A stretch of DNA of 25,308 nucleotides from an uncultured Alistipes sp. GTDB lineage: Bacteria > Bacteroidota > Bacteroidia > Bacteroidales > Rikenellaceae. The notes under the pieces are model-generated. The model had not been told where the DNA came from, did not search any database, and saw only the letters and a list, made by a program, of their open reading frames with translations. Both the position numbers and the translations under genes were made by a program. Below, piece after piece: positions 23,285 to 25,308 of the stretch. The stretch lies in assembly GCA_958449275.1 (NCBI GenBank), contig CAUDHE010000031.1, forward strand, positions 1 through 25,308, given 5' to 3'. Positions within the stretch are counted from its first letter, which is position 1; the number at the start of each line of letters is the position of its first letter.

Positions 23285-23980
23285 TTAATTGTTAGACTTG
23301 TTGGCCTTCAGATAAGGCAGATAATTTCCGAGTCCGGTGCGAATCATCTCGGTAACGCCGTCGCTGGTCTTGGTTCCGCCCGTAATGGCATCCACCTCGT
23401 GAGCGTAATTGGCGTCGGAGGGATTGGCACCGCCCTTCTTCAGCGTAATCGACACGAAATCGTCGCCCTCGAAGACGGTCTTGCCCACATACTTGGCCTG
23501 ATGCGCGGGCGTCGCGATCTCGGCACCCAAACCCGGAGTCTCGCTCTTATGGTCGAGCACTATACCCTTGACGGTATTCATATCGGGCTCCAAAGCCACA
23601 TAACCCCAAATGGCGTCCCACAGACCTGCGCCGTAGACGGGAATCACCACGCAACCGTTCTTGGCCTTGAACAAGGGGAACTTGCCCGCCGCGATCGATC
23701 CGTTCAGATCCTGAAGGGCATCGAACACGTCGCCGTCCGTCGGTTTGCCCGAAGCGTCGAGCATGACGGCCTCGGCAATGATGCTGTCGTAATCCGTCGT
23801 CAGGGGATCCTCGCCCAGAGCCGTTACGATCTGCTGTTTCTTCTCGTTGAGCGCGTTATCGTTCTGGCGGCTCTGCAACGAAAGCGACACCACGGCCAGC
23901 AACGCGGCCACGACAACGACCATCACTACCGAATAGAGGATGATGTAAACGTTGCTGTCAACATTGAATTTCTTTGCCAT
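23285..23980 (-). CDS. nqrC: Na+-translocating NADH:quinone reductase subunit C
   Basis: 231 residues with one N-terminal membrane helix (about 9-31) and a periplasmic FMN-binding domain. The flavinylation site is DAITGGT with candidate acceptor Thr203; the usual form is Dxx(S/T)GAT, so the Ala is Gly here. ApbE-type flavin transferase would attach FMN through a phosphoester, but no apbE gene is in the window. Other family motifs are GLWDAIWGYVALEPD and HKSETPGLGAEI. It begins eight bases after nqrB and has an AGAGGAG ribosome-binding site. Confidence 0.96.
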   Translation of the reverse strand: MAKKFNVDSNVYIILYSVVMVVVVAALLAVVSLSLQSRQNDNALNEKKQQIVTALGEDPLTTDYDSIIAEAVMLDASGKPTDGDVFDALQDLNGSIAAGKFPLFKAKNGCVVIPVYGAGLWDAIWGYVALEPDMNTVKGIVLDHKSETPGLGAEIATPAHQAKYVGKTVFEGDDFVSITLKKGGANPSDANYAHEVDAITGGTKTSDGVTEMIRTGLGNYLPYLKANKSNN

Positions 23981-23988
23981 ACTCCTCT

Positions 23989-25116
23989 TTATTTAACAGT
24001 CTTAATACGATTTTTACGTCTTTTGACATTCGCCTCCACCACGAAGTAGTCCACCGTGGGAGCCAATGCGTTCATGAACAGAATGGCGAGCATCATGCCC
24101 TCGGGATATGCGGGATTGACCACACGCGTCAGCACTGCCAGCGCACCCGTCATGAAACCTACGATATACTTACCCGCATTGGTCTGAGCCGAAGTGACGG
24201 GGTCGGTAGCCATGAATACGGCACCGAATGCGAAACCGCCCACCAGCAGATGATAGTATGCGGGGAACTCGGTAACGCCCAATGCCTGGAACAGATATCC
24301 CACAGCCAAACCGCCGACGAACACGCTCGCCATCGTACGCCACGCTGCGATGCCCGTAAAGAGCAGGATCGCCGCACCGACGAGTATGCAGAGCGTAGAG
24401 GTCTCGCCGAACGATCCGGGAATGAAACCGAGGAAAGCATCCGCGGCACTCCACTGCATCTCGCCCTTGGTTGCAAGCTGCTCCAAAGCCGTGGCGCCCG
24501 AAACGCCGTCGACCTGCGCGCCCATCATCGACCATTTCGAATACCATACCTCCTCACCCGACATCTGCGGCGTGAAAGCGAAGAACACGAAAGCGCGAGC
24601 CGTCAGCGCGGGGTTGAACACATTCATTCCCGTACCGCCGAACACCTCCTTGCCGAACACGACGGCGAAAGCCACGCCCAGCGCGACCATCCACAGAGGA
24701 GTGCTCACGGGCATAATCATCGGAATCAACAGACCCGTAACGAGGTAACCTTCGTTCACCTCCTCGCGACGCGACTGCGCATAAGCGAACTCTATGCCCA
24801 GACCCACGACGTACGATACGCACACCATAGGCAGGATGCGCACCAGACCGTAAGCGAAAGCGTCGAATCCGCTCAGCCCCACCTGAAGGCCCGTATTGAA
24901 GCATCCGAACAGGAATGCGGGCAGCAGGGCCAACACCACCACGATCATGGTACGCTTCATATCGTTGCAATCGCGGATATGCGCTCCTTTCGAGGTAGTG
25001 GTATTGGGCACGAAAAGGAATGTTTCGAAAGCATCGAACGTCGATGCCAGAAAACTCAATTTGCCGCCTTCCGAGAAGGTAGGCTTCATATTGTCTACTA
25101 TTTTTCTAAGTCCCAT
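23989..25116 (-). CDS. nqrB: Na+-translocating NADH:quinone reductase subunit B
   Basis: 375 residues, slightly shorter than the Vibrio protein. After a cytoplasmic N-terminus (to about 52) come about ten membrane helices. Family hallmarks are GGTGMNVFNPALTARAFVFFA and the covalent FMN site DGVSGAT with acceptor Thr209, followed late by MATDPVTSAQTNAGKYI. It holds covalent FMN and probably riboflavin, and forms part of the Na+ path and quinone site. It begins three bases after the nqrA stop with an AAGGAG ribosome-binding site, so it is translated in the same operon. Confidence 0.97.
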   Translation of the reverse strand: MGLRKIVDNMKPTFSEGGKLSFLASTFDAFETFLFVPNTTTSKGAHIRDCNDMKRTMIVVVLALLPAFLFGCFNTGLQVGLSGFDAFAYGLVRILPMVCVSYVVGLGIEFAYAQSRREEVNEGYLVTGLLIPMIMPVSTPLWMVALGVAFAVVFGKEVFGGTGMNVFNPALTARAFVFFAFTPQMSGEEVWYSKWSMMGAQVDGVSGATALEQLATKGEMQWSAADAFLGFIPGSFGETSTLCILVGAAILLFTGIAAWRTMASVFVGGLAVGYLFQALGVTEFPAYYHLLVGGFAFGAVFMATDPVTSAQTNAGKYIVGFMTGALAVLTRVVNPAYPEGMMLAILFMNALAPTVDYFVVEANVKRRKNRIKTVK

Positions 25117-25119
25117 AGC

Positions 25120-25308
25120 TTAACACTCCTTAATCATTAAGTTAATACCGTCGCGCACCAGCTGCTGCAACTCGGTTTTCGAGGGATCGACGAACTCGCA
25201 CAGAGCTACGTCCTCCTCCACGATCTCGTAAATACCCAAATTCTCCATCTTGTCGATGTCGCCCGCCATGATGGCCTTGAAAAGATACATGGGATAGATG
25301 TCCATCGG
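25120..25308 (-). CDS. nqrA: Na+-translocating NADH:quinone reductase subunit A, C-terminal end
   Basis: Only the last 62 codons are present; the gene continues past the right edge and the ATG at 25305 is probably internal. The segment MDIYPMYLFKAIMAGDIDKMENLGIYEIVEEDVALCEF followed by the end of the protein matches the C-terminal region of NqrA (P.YL.RA..AGD...LG..E..EEDLALC.FV). NqrA is the cytoplasmic subunit that contributes to ubiquinone or menaquinone binding. Being first in the operon, its promoter lies outside the window. Confidence 0.93.
   Translation of the reverse strand, partial: PMDIYPMYLFKAIMAGDIDKMENLGIYEIVEEDVALCEFVDPSKTELQQLVRDGINLMIKEC

Noticed and set aside
1..25308. CRISPR arrays, prophage or insertion sequences
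   Set aside because: No regularly spaced repeats, transposase, integrase or phage structural genes were seen on either strand.

Overview
The window comes from a Bacteroidota genome, most likely Alistipes or a close relative in Rikenellaceae; the genus is inferred. The reasons are: GC-rich coding with short AT-rich spacers; many promoters of the Bacteroidota type (TTTG or TTG about 19-20 bases before TAnnTTTG); weak Shine-Dalgarno sequences; Oar-type TonB receptors; lipoprotein glycosidases; a BlaI/M56-TonB signalling pair; and a complete-looking Na+-NQR operon.

Layout. 1-470: the 3' end of a biotin-carrying decarboxylase/carboxylase subunit, a strong terminator and a palindromic repeat. 666-3245 (-): a secreted CocE/S15-like hydrolase and a K+-channel-like protein with an unusual filter. 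3376-3569 (+): tRNA-Met and tRNA-Pro from one consensus promoter. 3738-6713 (-): a 991-residue protein joining receiver-like domains to an orphan PEP-synthase/PPDK ATP-binding domain. 6821-7921 (-): a GH43-like lipoprotein, divergent from a C_GCAxxG_C_C redox protein (8026-8499). 8700-9539: a GDPD lipoprotein, convergent with mscL. 10082-10522: a divergent control region whose rightward leader carries an intrinsic terminator before the Oar-like receptor (10523-13759). 13886-15585: umuD-umuC translesion operon. 15706-16293 (-): HAD phosphatase. 16456-19439: operon of an unknown secreted protein, a BlaI-family repressor and an M56/TonB_C antirepressor. 19674-20393: NigD-like lipoprotein. 20746-25308 (-): nqrF, E, D, C, B and the end of nqrA.

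Most of the window is housekeeping or common accessory material. The strongest candidate for an under-described system is 16406-19439. A BlaI/MecI-like operator overlaps the promoter of an operon encoding a repressor, a zinc-metalloprotease antirepressor with a TonB C-terminal domain and a SusC-like VIGFGT tail, and a secreted protein apparently built from three TonB-plug-like modules without a barrel. This suggests an envelope sensing circuit that borrows TonB-receptor parts rather than a beta-lactam sensor. Other points of note are the receiver/PPDK_N fusion, the TTVGAA channel filter, a two-copy palindromic element in convergent gaps, and an early terminator in the Oar leader.
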